Shown piece after piece: positions 1-9,257 of a stretch of 64,000 bases of DNA. A model generated the notes under the pieces. It had not been told where the DNA came from and searched no databases. It was given only the letters and a program-made list of their open reading frames with translations. The position numbers and the translations under genes are program-made. This stretch comes from Hypericum androsaemum (lineage: Eukaryota; Streptophyta; Magnoliopsida; Malpighiales; Hypericaceae), in assembly GCA_963995505.1 (NCBI GenBank), contig OZ023198.1, positions 12,825,141 to 12,889,140 of the forward strand, in the 5' to 3' direction. The first letter of the stretch is position 1, and each line of letters opens with the position of its first letter.

Positions 1-590
1 TGCTTCTGGCTTATCGCCGGAGGAGGTGGTGATTTCGATCGACTAATTTTAGTTGAGAGACACAAATTTTTATTCCGGATTCTGATTGAGTTGATTTAAA
101 TTTCTATGCAAAGTTGAGACGTATATCTACGACTTTTTAGTTTATGACTTTTTCAAATTCGAAGTGTAAGGATGTAGTCAAAAGCCGATCGAGTTCGATC
201 GACCAAAATTAAACTAGACAAGTAGTTCGAAAAAAATTAAATTAGACAAGAGTCGACATAGTATTAGATTGTCTCTTATATTATATTAATATAATCGTAA
301 AAATGTCAAGTAGGCGACCTACTATTGGGTCACCTCCATTATTTTATGTATTAAATTGGTGGGTCAGTGATCACCTTTTTTTATTTTTTATTAATTTTTT
401 ATCTATTTTAAAAATATATTAAAAATTTGTCTATTTAGAAAATATATCTAAATTATTTTTATCTATTTTGAAAAAAAAAACCCGTGAGCTTGGCATCACT
501 TTACTGCCTAGCTTTCTCACCTTCGACTCTGAACACCAATAAATGCTCTTCTTAAATAAACATGGGCAATGATCAAGCTACAGGTACCCA
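1..590 (-). pseudogene. Secreted proline-rich peptide gene, copy A, broken
   Basis: Exon 2 of the peptide gene described at 36837-37154 is recognisable in two pieces, at 1-30 and at about 486-535, split by a roughly 455 bp AT-rich insertion. The first piece encodes the start of the proline run, and the window begins inside the exon. Intron sequence follows to about 585 and then homology ends. The region that would hold the signal-peptide exon is replaced by unrelated DNA. No secreted product can be made from this copy. Confidence 0.75.
31..485. other. AT-rich insertion in copy A
   Basis: These bases interrupt the peptide exon 2 and are absent from copies B and C. The block contains runs such as tctattttaaaaatatatta and a repeated gatcga(g/c) phrase. 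I see no convincing target-site duplication, terminal inverted repeat or reading frame, so its class is open. Confidence 0.55.
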
Positions 591-1254
591 CCTAGTATTT
601 CACCAGGAAAAAAAAATACCCACGCCCCACTCCCGTAAAAAAAAAGAAAAAAAAAGAAAAACTAAAACTAAATGGCCCAACCCCCACTCTCGTAAGAGGG
701 CCGGCCGACAGGCCTGAATGGGGGTGGGGGTTAGGGAATATTTTAATTTTTTTCCTAATCTAATCTAGTAACACTTGGTACAATATTATTTGTTGAAATA
801 GATTTTTGTGGATATAATTTGTGTGGTTATAAAATCAAAACTATTTTTTAACAAAAAAAATAAATAATATGAAAATTTGTATTTTTTATTTTTCTATAAA
901 TAGAGTACAATATTCACATATTTTGATACAAAATCTAAAATTCTCTCTTCTTTCACTAAATAATCTCTTCTTTAACTACATAATCTTTTTTACTTTATTA
1001 TAAATTTTCTTTGTTATAATTACGGACAAATTATTTTTGTATATTTATTACAATTTATATATAAACTAAAATTTGTAGTAGATAATATGTGGCTGAGAGA
1101 GAAATTAATTATTTATTTGATAATTTAGGTTGGACTAGGTCATCACTATGAGTAGAAAAATATTTAATTGGGTTAATTTGTATGTGTATGAGAGATAAAT
1201 TAATTGTTTATTATGTGACCTAATTTGGATAATGTCACCATTGTAGATGGTCTA
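590..1254. other. Copy-A-specific noncoding block
   Basis: This block replaces the unit DNA that carries exon 1 of the peptide gene in copy B. It contains an imperfect palindrome around 675-735, where a cccccactct arm is followed by ggccggccgacaggcc and then a gggggtgggggtt arm. The rest is AT-rich. No gene is seen. Confidence 0.5.
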
Positions 1255-2186
1255 ATAAAACCAACACAACCCTTCTGTGAAATTTGGAGTGATTAAAACA
1301 AAACCGGAATCGATCGTCACCTCTTAACCATGAATTGTAATTTTTCTTTTGTTTTTCTAACATCTAAATTTAGAGCCGAACATTATTTCAAATTATTTTT
1401 TCTCCCCTCCGGATGTCAACGTTGTATTCTGGCCGTACAATGGATAACAAGTGATGATGGGCTTGAGCAACTTTTGGGCCCGAAATTTTCAGCCTTCGGC
1501 TATTCGGAACAAAGCCCAACCGAGTTATTTTTTAAAATTTATTCCCCTATATATGTTCTTTTGTTTTTTCACTAGTGAAATATGTTCTTTATTATGTCAA
1601 TGATTTGGCAAGACTTGCACTAATTAATTCTAAGGATTATAATATTGACGCTTTCAGGTTTTTGGTAAATTAATTTTTGTCTCATTTTTTATTGCTATCT
1701 AGAAATAAATTAATCCCTTATTGAAACATCAACAGTACCACGTTTGAAAAAACTCGACTAATCTACAAGAATAGGACAATTGTGCCCGTTGCTTGTTTCG
1801 TGAAGAAATAATTAAAAACTTGGCTGATCTGGCCGAAATTTGTATTTAAAAAATGGTAGTGTAATTACGTTTTCAGTATTCGAATTCAAAATATTTTGTT
1901 AGATTTAGAATAGCTGTATATAAGATTATAGCTTGTTTAGCGGTATTCTCTCCATTTCAGTATCCGTTAACCAACGAGTCTTCAAAATACTATACAAGTC
2001 AACGCATAAGTCATCATTTCAAAGAGGAAACTAGTTAATAACTTAATACATATAGATCTAAAAATAAATCAAGAATGGAAAATGCGTGGTAATTGTCCAA
2101 TTAATCCCAAAAAAAAAAAACAAACTAAACTTTTAACATAGATCCCGAGTTTGAGCACTAGAGAACACAAAAGTGTAAAATAAATA
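1255..2186. repeat. Shared noncoding part of the unit, copy A
   Basis: This is strongly similar to 37830-38761 and 61395-62340 and lies 3' of the minus-strand basic-protein gene. Short open frames here are not conserved between the copies, so I read the block as noncoding. Small indels and substitutions separate the three copies. Confidence 0.7.
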
Positions 2187-2537
2187 CTACCCAACTCGAA
2201 CTGAATTAGTCGGCTGAGTGGGCGTGGAGTGCTTGGACCTGTTGGGCATCTCGGGAATTCTCTTGGCAACAAAGACATTGCCGCCACTATTCAATTGCAC
2301 CAAATGGCCGGCGAAACTAAGCATCATCTTCACATAAGCATCTCTAAACCTTCTCAGAAGCTTAAGAGGAGGAATAATTATCACTCTTGGCCTCAACTTG
2401 GTCACTCTAATCTTGTAATTAAACCTCCATTTCCTCCCTCTTGGATCCTTCTTCTGTCCTCCCCCAAGCCTGCTGTACCTCCTCCTCCTCCTGAACCTCT
2501 TGATTGCCCCAAAAAATGCACTTCCGGCTATCTCCAT
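2187..2537 (-). CDS. Small arginine-rich protein of unknown function, copy A
   Basis: A single-exon frame of 116 residues starting MEIAGSAFF. Residues about 11-25 form a basic stretch (KRFRRRRRYSRLGGG). They are followed by a tryptophan-containing basic strand region (RKWRFNYKIRVTKLRPRV) and then a predicted helix (LKLLRRFRDAYVKMMLSFAG). The order RRRYxRL, RxW, PxKLLxxxRDAYVxMML is one I associate with an uncharacterised plant family of short basic proteins; no function is known to me. The gene recurs at 45206-45556 and 62361-62684 with the same start and nearly the same sequence. That conservation against otherwise changing surroundings supports it as real. The antisense frame over the same bases is a shadow. 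Confidence 0.75.
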   Translation of the reverse strand: MEIAGSAFFGAIKRFRRRRRYSRLGGGQKKDPRGRKWRFNYKIRVTKLRPRVIIIPPLKLLRRFRDAYVKMMLSFAGHLVQLNSGGNVFVAKRIPEMPNRSKHSTPTQPTNSVRVG

Positions 2538-2940
2538 TTCAGTGAGATGGTTCCCAAGGAAATGTAGCTATAAAGGGTGTATGTAGCCTAAGATCGAGTG
2601 ATGCGCGTATAACTTGCGTGGGAAAATTATTTTGGGAAAATTTAGGAGCGCGGAAAAGGGGTCAGTTGGCAAGTGGTATATGCACATGAAATTTGTGTTA
2701 AAGGGGAAATATGTAGTTGGATTTATAAAGAGGAAGTGACGAGTATTGGTGGCTTTAAATAAGGTGGATTAAAGTCAACATTAATTTTGTCACCTATGTA
2801 CATAGATCGGTTGGCCACATTAATTAACGGCCAACTGTAAGTTTGTGACAAGAGGGTAGCAGAATTTATGCTTTATTGATGAGTAATTATTTGCTGCTGC
2901 GTAATAAATGAGTTGATTTCTGACTTCAACTTTTCTTTTA
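2538..2940. other. Upstream region of basic-protein gene, copy A
   Basis: About 400 bp upstream of the minus-strand gene, conserved at 45557-45930 and 62685-63085. It presumably holds the promoter and 5' leader; I cannot place a TATA box with confidence. It ends where the MULE-like element at 2941 inserted. Confidence 0.5.
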
Positions 2941-4201
2941 GGTAAATACCCTCAGGCTCAGCTCTCTCATATGTCAAAGTATACAGTCGGATCCCGACCT
3001 TCTCGCTCACATAAGAGAGTCAACCAGCTGCCAACTAACTCCCATACCTTGCTCCCCACGATTAGGTTTGGGACGTTTGATCCTGTCAAGGGGAAGATTT
3101 CGGTCCCATTATCCTAGTTTGACTGATTCCATTATAGTTTGTTTTTCTTTCTGCAACGTTATAACAGTTAGTTAGAAGTGCTCATACAATTTAGCTAGTT
3201 AGTTTTTTTTCTTGCAATACAAATATAGACCTGCCGATAGAAATATTAGTTAATTGGAGATTTCCTTTCCTTCTCCATCAAACTCTTCAAATTTATCTCA
3301 TATTTAACATCATATATGGTTAAAAAGATGATTGGATTTTTGTATTTCTAAAATGAATATAGCTGTCCTTATTATTTGATTTTATTATATTTTCGGGTAT
3401 GTCGATGTCATAAAAAACAAATATTTTTATTTCATTATTGAAATAATTGTTATACTCTTATCCTGGTCGACAAAATCTCCCGTCAACTTCAATAATATTT
3501 TCTGGCTATTTTTTAAGCGAACAAAATTTGGGAATTTTAGTATGGCTCTTGACTGATGATTACTCGACAGAGACGAGATCCAACAAAACCCACTAACCAA
3601 AGCAACCAAAGCAATCAAAAAAGAAAACCCGCCTTAATCCCGCTCGAAGATGGAACCGTCGTACTGGGATCAATCCTGCTCTCAATCGAAAAATAAAAGG
3701 TTCCCGGAGAGTTGGAGGCGACGACCGTGAGCGGCGGCGGCAAGAACAGCTGACCCACCTTCTTCGCGTCCTTGGTGCACTACTCCTGCATCACTCTCAA
3801 CACCGACGACCCTGACAACGAAGATGACTCTGCTGGAGATAGCCCCCTCACGATCTCACCTTTGTACTCTCGATTTCCCGTCTAATTGTTGATACACGAG
3901 GGGTTTATTAGCGCGAGAAGGTTTGCTTGTCTCCAGTTCGTTGCTGACATCATCAACTCCGCTTATCTTCCGGGTCTTCAACATTGCTGGCCGGTATCTG
4001 CATTTTGCCTGGAAAAATTACCGGAGATTTATTTTTTGTGAGAGTATGTAAGTAATTATAATGACAAAAATGGTCGATGATGTCACCAAGGGTCCCGAGA
4101 TTATAATTTAACTAAATTACATGGACAGTTACATCTTAACTGAAAATATAAGGACCCAATTATCTATTTAACCATACTTCAGGAACCTGAGACTTTTACC
4201 C
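2941..4201. mobile_element. Non-autonomous Mutator-like element with captured coding-like DNA
   Basis: The element interrupts copy A where B and C read straight through. It is flanked by a perfect 9 bp direct repeat, tttctttta, at 2932-2940 and 4202-4210, which is the Mutator-type target duplication length. The ends form an imperfect terminal inverted repeat: ggtaaataccctcaggctc against the reverse complement of the right end, gggtaaaagtctcaggttc. The interior at about 3640-4010 is GC-rich and coding-like but has no long frame and no transposase, as in Pack-MULE elements. The right subterminal region (about 4040-4130) resembles 21590-21660, which marks a second member. Confidence 0.8.
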
Positions 4202-4900
4202 TTTCTTTTATGTTCATCAGATTTCTGAAGTTCTAAATGTCCTGTGTTTTTTTCGAAATAAACTAAGTCCAATTTCGTTGCATGCAGAAGTGGCGTTATT
4301 TAATGACAGATACATTCTCATTCTCAAAATAATGATAGATACTAATAGCTTGGACACGACCCCCAGAAAGTTCTGTGAAGCTCAACACTAGTAGAGTTCC
4401 GCTCTATAATCCGAGACTCTCGTGTTAATGGGGCATCATAGTCCGAGATGGAGCAAGCAGTTAGATTGTAGGCGTTGCGCTCGTCCTTGACAATTGCCAA
4501 TTGCATGTCACTAGTAGTGGGTCTCTGAAGGTGAGGTACGGTAAGACCATCCTCATGCCAACCTCATCCACCATGCTCATTGTTTTCTTGACCATCCATA
4601 GCTGATATAGCTTATTCAGACATGGCGAGAGAGTAATCGAGTAGTGAATGTCCTCTCCAAACTCACCTTATCACTAGATTTGGATCATGAAGTAGTGGAC
4701 CTTTCATCTTCCGATTGTTTAGATATGTATATAGCCAATCTAACGGGAGTTGTGCCTCCTCAATGTAGTCGAGTTAGATTCTGTTCTCAATGAAGAGGTC
4801 ATAGACTTTCATATTTTCACATAAAAAAGTGGCGTTATTTAATTAGACAGGCTAAATCAAATATGTTAAATTTTAGTGCAATTTGCGGTTCTGAAATTTT
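4202..4900 (+). pseudogene. RNase H-like (RVT_3 type) remnant, copy A
   Basis: On the plus strand around 4345-4400, and better in copy B at 46075-46130, a broken frame reads W-T-R-P-P then VKxNTD. This resembles the first strand of plant RVT_3-type RNase H domains from LINE-like elements. Stops and frame changes are present in all copies. The downstream bases are conserved among copies but I cannot read them as protein. It was part of the unit before duplication. Confidence 0.45.
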
Positions 4901-4904
4901 AGTC

Positions 4905-5460
4905 GTGCCCTCGAGATCAGGGTAGCCAGAGGGTGAGCTCGGTCAGTCTCCCTCCCCACACAGAGGATGGTCAGTGATGAGTCCACCTCCACCTGAACCT
5001 TCAAGAATCTCCTTTTCCAAGTCAACTTGAGCCCTAGGATCAATGCCAGTGCTCTGTAGCCAGGGAGGTGTAGCTACCAATACCCTTGGCGAACCTGCAT
5101 ACCCAATAACTACCCGAGTGAAGGAGATGAAGAAGAGGAAGAAGACCTCCAAGTGAAGGATGTGGAGGAGAAGAAGACCCAAGAAGAAGGGTTGTCTCCA
5201 AGTGAAGGGCAAACCCCAAGAAGAAGGGTTAGCCACTCCGAGTGAGGAGGTGGAGTTCTCCGAGTGAAGGAGAGTTGTCCGAAGTGTTGGTAAAGCCCAA
5301 GGCCAAGGGCCTTGCCAAGAGAAGGGTTAGCCATCCGAGTGAACGAGATGGTGCCATCCGAGTGAACGAGGTGGTGCTCTCCGAGTGAAGGAGAGTTGGC
5401 CCGAAGAGTGGGTAGAGCCTAAGTCCAATAGCTTTGCTAGGAGAGTGAGCTCCCAAGAGT
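4905..5460. repeat. Purine-rich degenerate tandem repeat
   Basis: Irregular repetition of a ccgagtgaaggaga or ccgagtgaacgaggtgg phrase with aagaagggttag spacers. Several overlapping minus-strand frames arise only because stops are rare in this composition. It abuts an LTR-like piece and may itself be the variable upstream part of a decayed LTR. Confidence 0.55.
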
Positions 5461-5690
5461 GTGGGTAGCCAGGGTGAGAAGATGAGGAGAGTGAGTCGAG
5501 CGAGGCATCCATTGTTGTGAGAGCGAGTGAAGCTCGAGCGTGAAAATAGTGGAATCTCTCCTGGTTTGGAAGCCCCCGGATGTAGATCATTGTGGATCGA
5601 ACCGGGTAACCAAATTTTTGTGTCCCTCCTTGTGCTTTGTGCTTCTCGTGGTTATTATAATTTGCTCGTACATATTTTTTGTCGAGTCCA
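5461..5690 (+). mobile_element. Probable LTR remnant (R-U5-like part)
   Basis: The order here is gtggatgtagatcattg, gatcgaaccgggtaacca, tttttgtgtccctccttgtg, ctttgtgcttctcgtgg. This is typical of the 3' part of plant retrotransposon LTRs. No terminal dinucleotides, target duplication or partner LTR can be assigned, so the boundaries are approximate. Confidence 0.4.
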
Positions 5691-5694
5691 CAGA

Positions 5695-6231
5695 AAGTGA
5701 ATAATTTCCGCAACACCAAGACTTTGTCGTGATCCGCTTGGCGATCAAAGTGCACCATGTAGTACCCGTTCGGGAGGTCCATCAGCATCATTGCCCCCTT
5801 AGGCTGCCACAGGTTCCGGAGATGGCGATCCATGACTTGGTGCATCATGAACTGTCCCAGCAACTTGTCTTGAGAATTAGGCAGCCGGCCCACTGATGGT
5901 CCAGTTTCTCGCACAAGCCCAGGTAGACGTCAGCACATGGTAGTTACAGGGGATCGTCCGCCATTTGAACACGAATCAAGCCAGCGGACACAAGATCTCC
6001 CTCCGGGATAAGGACAGTTCGTTGATTCTGGCAGTTGGATAGCTTATGCCGAAATGAAACCCTTGATGGATCTGGTGGCTTATCGGGCGGTACGGTCATG
6101 GTCTCCGTCTTCATGGGACTATGCTGTGGGTGTTGGGGCGGTGGTGGTGGCGGTTCGTGGTGGGGTTCATGGAGGGCGGTGTTGTTCGAAGGGGTGGCGG
6201 TGGAAGCTTTAGGATTTTCAGAGGGCGACAT
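5695..6231 (-). pseudogene. LINE ORF1 (DUF4283-type gag) fragment
   Basis: The minus strand begins at 6231 with an N-terminal part rich in proline, ending VSFRHKLSNCQNQ. After a stop near 5944 a second frame (5914-5700) reads LRNLWQPKGAMMLMDLPNGY, then YYMVHFDRQADHDKVL. The tryptophan-containing LW(R/Q)PKG strand followed by an NGYY(M/L)xxF strand is characteristic of DUF4283, the nucleic-acid-binding domain at the start of plant L1-type LINE ORF1. The fragment fuses into LTR-like DNA below about 5700 and has no downstream LINE sequence. Confidence 0.6.
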
Positions 6232-6315
6232 CCGCCAAATTATTCAATCGCCGCTTAAATTTAATACAGAATTAAACTTGTTGCTTCGGTGGATAGGTAG
6301 TTTATAAGTGTAAAA

Positions 6316-6696
6316 TGTTGGGAAGTGACCCACTTTCCCGTGGACCCAAACAACGCAGCGAACAAGATAGGAGCAAGATCTACGAAAAACAAGAACAACA
6401 GATTTGGTAACCCGGTTCGATCTTGACCGATCTACGTCCGGGGGCGTACCAAGCCAGGAGATTTCACTATATCAAGCTCGATCTACACTTTGGAGCTACG
6501 CAGGCTCAACAATGGTGTTTCTCTCTCCTCTTCTCTCTCTGTCTCTCTCTACAAGGAAGAAGATGAGTATACAGTGACAGACAAGCGGGGTATTTATAGT
6601 GCCAACAAACCTAGGAACCAAAACACACACGCAGGTCGATCCCAGTTCTGGACGGGGCTACGCCCCCCGCAGTGTCCGAAGTCTCCATACCCAACA
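6316..6696. mobile_element. Solo LTR with 5 bp target duplication
   Basis: The segment starts TGTTGGG and ends CCCAACA and is flanked by perfect taaaa repeats (6311-6315 and 6697-6701). A second member of the family is at 59993-60473. Internal landmarks shared by both are acaacagatttggtaacccg, cgatctacgtccgggggc and ggagctacgcaggctcaac. No internal retroelement sequence is present. Confidence 0.85.
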
Positions 6697-6738
6697 TAAA
6701 ATATAAGCTATTTCAGCTATAGCTTATATTGGAGACGT

Positions 6739-7930
6739 ATGTTTGGGAACCAATAATTTAGAAGTAGATAGAAGATTAGGAGTAGAAAATACAATATACC
6801 TATTTGGTGAAATAGTGGATTGAGTATTTATGCCAATCTACTAGTAGATAAAAGATAAGATAGTTATTCTTTTTTTTATTTCTTTAAAGTTTTGGTTGCA
6901 TTTTTAGTAAATTTATTTTTTCTAAAGATAAGAGTTTCAAATTATTTTATTTCTAATATATATCAAATTAATGATATCTATTTTTTATTGCAAAAGTTAT
7001 CGAATTGAACATAAAAATATTTTTGGAGAATAAAATTCTCAATATTACTATAAGATAAAAAGTTGTAATAATTATTTTAAAAATAAAAAGAATAAATACA
7101 AAATTAATAAATGATTTTTTTCTCATTCCTAATATTTTTAAAGTATGCGTATGTTCTTAAATAAAAATAAAATTATTCAATATATATGAAATTACATGAT
7201 ATTGTTATTTTTATTCTACTTTCAATGAATATGAATCTTTACTAGATAGTTGTATATTATATGTTTGATCAAAAGTTTTTGATGAAACAATATTTCAGAA
7301 AAATTAAAAAATTAATATCTCCTAAAAAATAAATTTCATAAATATAGTAAATAACTAAGTTCTTCACTCATTGAGATATCAATTTGCAAAATAAGTAATA
7401 TTAATTATTACTATTTTAATTTAAATAAATAATTTAGATTATTTTATTTAATTTTAATTTAATTTTAAATTTTAAATTAATTTAATCAAAAAATACTTAT
7501 TAATATTATGATATTTTTTCTGCACGAAATTATAAAAATATATATTTGAATTAGTTAACTACAAGAATTAGAATAAATGATAATTTTAACATATTGAAAT
7601 AAATATTGACATGATCTTGTTTTTCTTATTCTTATATCCAACCAAATGTAAGAAATTAATATATTCAATAAGTTAGCCATTTGTCCTTTATCATAATATT
7701 TATTTAGAATATAAATAAGTAATATATTAAATTATTACTACTTTAATTTAAATAAATAATTTAGATTATTTTATTTAAGTTTAATTTATAAATTAATAAT
7801 TAATTTAACAAAAAATATATAATCTACTAAATTGAATTTAATATCTGCTAATTGAATTTACTAAACATATTTTTCAATCTGCTATCTGCTCTCAATCTGT
7901 TATCTACTCATAATTTGTTTCGTCAAACAT
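6739..7930. mobile_element. AT-rich DNA element with long terminal inverted repeats
   Basis: The left end reads atgtttgggaaccaataatt then agaagtagatagaagattag. The right end, reverse complemented, reads atgtttgacgaaacaaatta then tgagtagataacagattgag. This gives about 50 bp of imperfect inverted repeat around roughly 1.1 kb of AT-rich, gene-free DNA. A similar AT-rich phrase (ttactactttaatttaaata) occurs twice inside. I could not settle a target duplication, so the superfamily is not assigned. Confidence 0.6.
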
Positions 7931-9250
7931 GACCATTATTTTAAGGGTCTAGATTGAATATGAAATCTTAATATACTATTAGAGCGGGTTAAACTTGTGT
8001 TTGTAACACAACTTATGTTGTATCGTATATGGATTACAGCTGGACTTTAAGTTGCTCGCTATCTCCATGTCAATGAGATGGTACGAACTATAGTTTTAAA
8101 AAATATGGTCCGACCGATCGGACTGTGAATTATTCATTTGAGCGGGTCATTTTTAGGGTGAAAAATGAAATCTAGTCGAACCACCCATTTTCCAGTCTGA
8201 TCGGGCAGTTTTGAGGCTCATACTGGCCGGAAAGAGCCGATTCGACCGGAACTTATCAAAAAACCTAAAATTTGTACCTGGTACCCTAAAATAGAAAATT
8301 TCCCAAATCGACCCCTGGAACTTGGAATTCTCGATCAAAACCGTCCGGAATTCTCCACCCCTTCCACTCTCCTATAAACTCCATGCAAAGATGAAGAAGA
8401 GGAAACGACGAACAGGTTTGGGGACACGAACGGCGTAGTCCCAAAAACCTAGAATGGCCCCATAAATCCCTTCATCTCCTACCTTTTCCCCTCCCCCACA
8501 TCACACAAAGCCCCCAATTAATTACATTCATGCTTTTTCCAATTTTTTACTAGCTTAATGTGCATGAAAGGCCCCACAAACCCAGAAAGGCCGAAGTGGA
8601 ACAGGGAAAAGGGAAAGTATGAAAGCAACCCACAAGGATCTGGAGAAGATAGCTGGGGATCAGGTAATGAAGATCCCGTCGGTGAGCCCCTGGATGAGTG
8701 GGAGGGGAACATGTTTGATATCTAGAAATTAAATTGGGGGCTTAGAAGAGATGAGAGAGAGAAGATGAGTGGTGAGGATGAATTGATAAGGTCGGAGTGG
8801 ATGATGTTTTGGAATTCGATTCGTTGGAAGAGTGCCGTAAGGGAGAGGAGGAGAGAGATGAAGAAAGAAAAGAAAAAGTGCACCGCGAAGAGGGGAGAGG
8901 TGCATCGGAAAGAGGGGAAAAAGATAAAGAAGGGAAACGTGTTTTTTTCTTACCTATATAATAATGTGTATATATATATATTTTTTAAAAATTTATTAAA
9001 ATAAAAAAAGTCTGGTCCGACTAGTCAGACCACCAAAACCCGTATTTTAAAACTATAGTACGAACTTCTCTAAAGTTGCAGTTAAATGTTATAAATTACA
9101 GCAAAATTACAAATGTTATAAATTAATAACTGAATTATAACCGGTTGCATTGCATGTTATAAAATAATAACTGAACTTTAACTTGGGAGGGTGGAAGCAA
9201 GGGAGAAGAAGAAATTAATACAAGATTCCCACCGATTAGGGCAAAGTAGA
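7931..9250. repeat. Older repeat shared with 54180-54450, split by the hAT element
   Basis: The flanks of the hAT-like insertion (8030-8088 and 9058-9160) together match 54270-54430. The match includes gttgctcgctatctcca, aatgttataaattacagc and ctgaattataaccggttgca. The uninterrupted copy at 54.3 kb gives the empty-site reference for the insertion. No gene is present between this repeat and the NLR stop codon at 9258. Confidence 0.65.
8089..9057. mobile_element. Non-autonomous hAT-like element
   Basis: Perfect terminal inverted repeats TATAGTTTTAAAA bound the element. It is flanked by an exact 8 bp repeat, gtacgaac, at 8081-8088 and 9058-9065. An 8 bp duplication with TA-starting short inverted repeats is the hAT signature. 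The subterminal parts contain inverted ggtccgac / gtcagacc motifs. The interior at about 8380-8960 looks like captured genic DNA (purine-rich and GC-richer), with no transposase domain. Confidence 0.8.
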
Positions 9251-9257
9251 CTTTTGA

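Larger units (their letters stand above)
1..4900. repeat. Segmental repeat unit, copy A
   Basis: This stretch is collinear with 36900-38766 plus 45202-46620 and with 58700-63800. Shared landmarks in order are the peptide exon 2 (1-30 and 486-535), the stretch beginning ataaaaccaacacaaccc at about 1256, the small basic protein gene at 2187-2537, and the RNase H-like fragment at about 4340-4900. Homology stops near 4900. Copy A carries three private blocks absent from the others: 31-485, about 590-1254 and 2941-4201. It lacks the sequence corresponding to 37040-37820 of copy B, which holds the signal-peptide exon. Confidence 0.85.

Noticed and set aside
31..485. Target-site duplication for the insertion that splits peptide exon 2 in copy A
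   Set aside because: The flanks ggtggt and gtgagc do not form a convincing repeat of any standard length.
2229..2567. Conserved 112-residue plus-strand frame, also seen at 45248 and 62376
   Set aside because: It lies opposite the basic-protein gene in all three copies, and its conservation is explained by the minus-strand frame, which has the recognisable basic and helical pattern.
5110..5460. Overlapping minus-strand frames of 74-97 codons
   Set aside because: They come from a purine-rich degenerate tandem repeat with few stops and share no domain or start context.
8050..8080. A 24 bp match (also at 54300) to the start region of the basic-protein gene, suggesting more gene copies
   Set aside because: Similarity is limited to tatctccatttcagtgagat and nothing of the coding core follows, so no further copy is supported.
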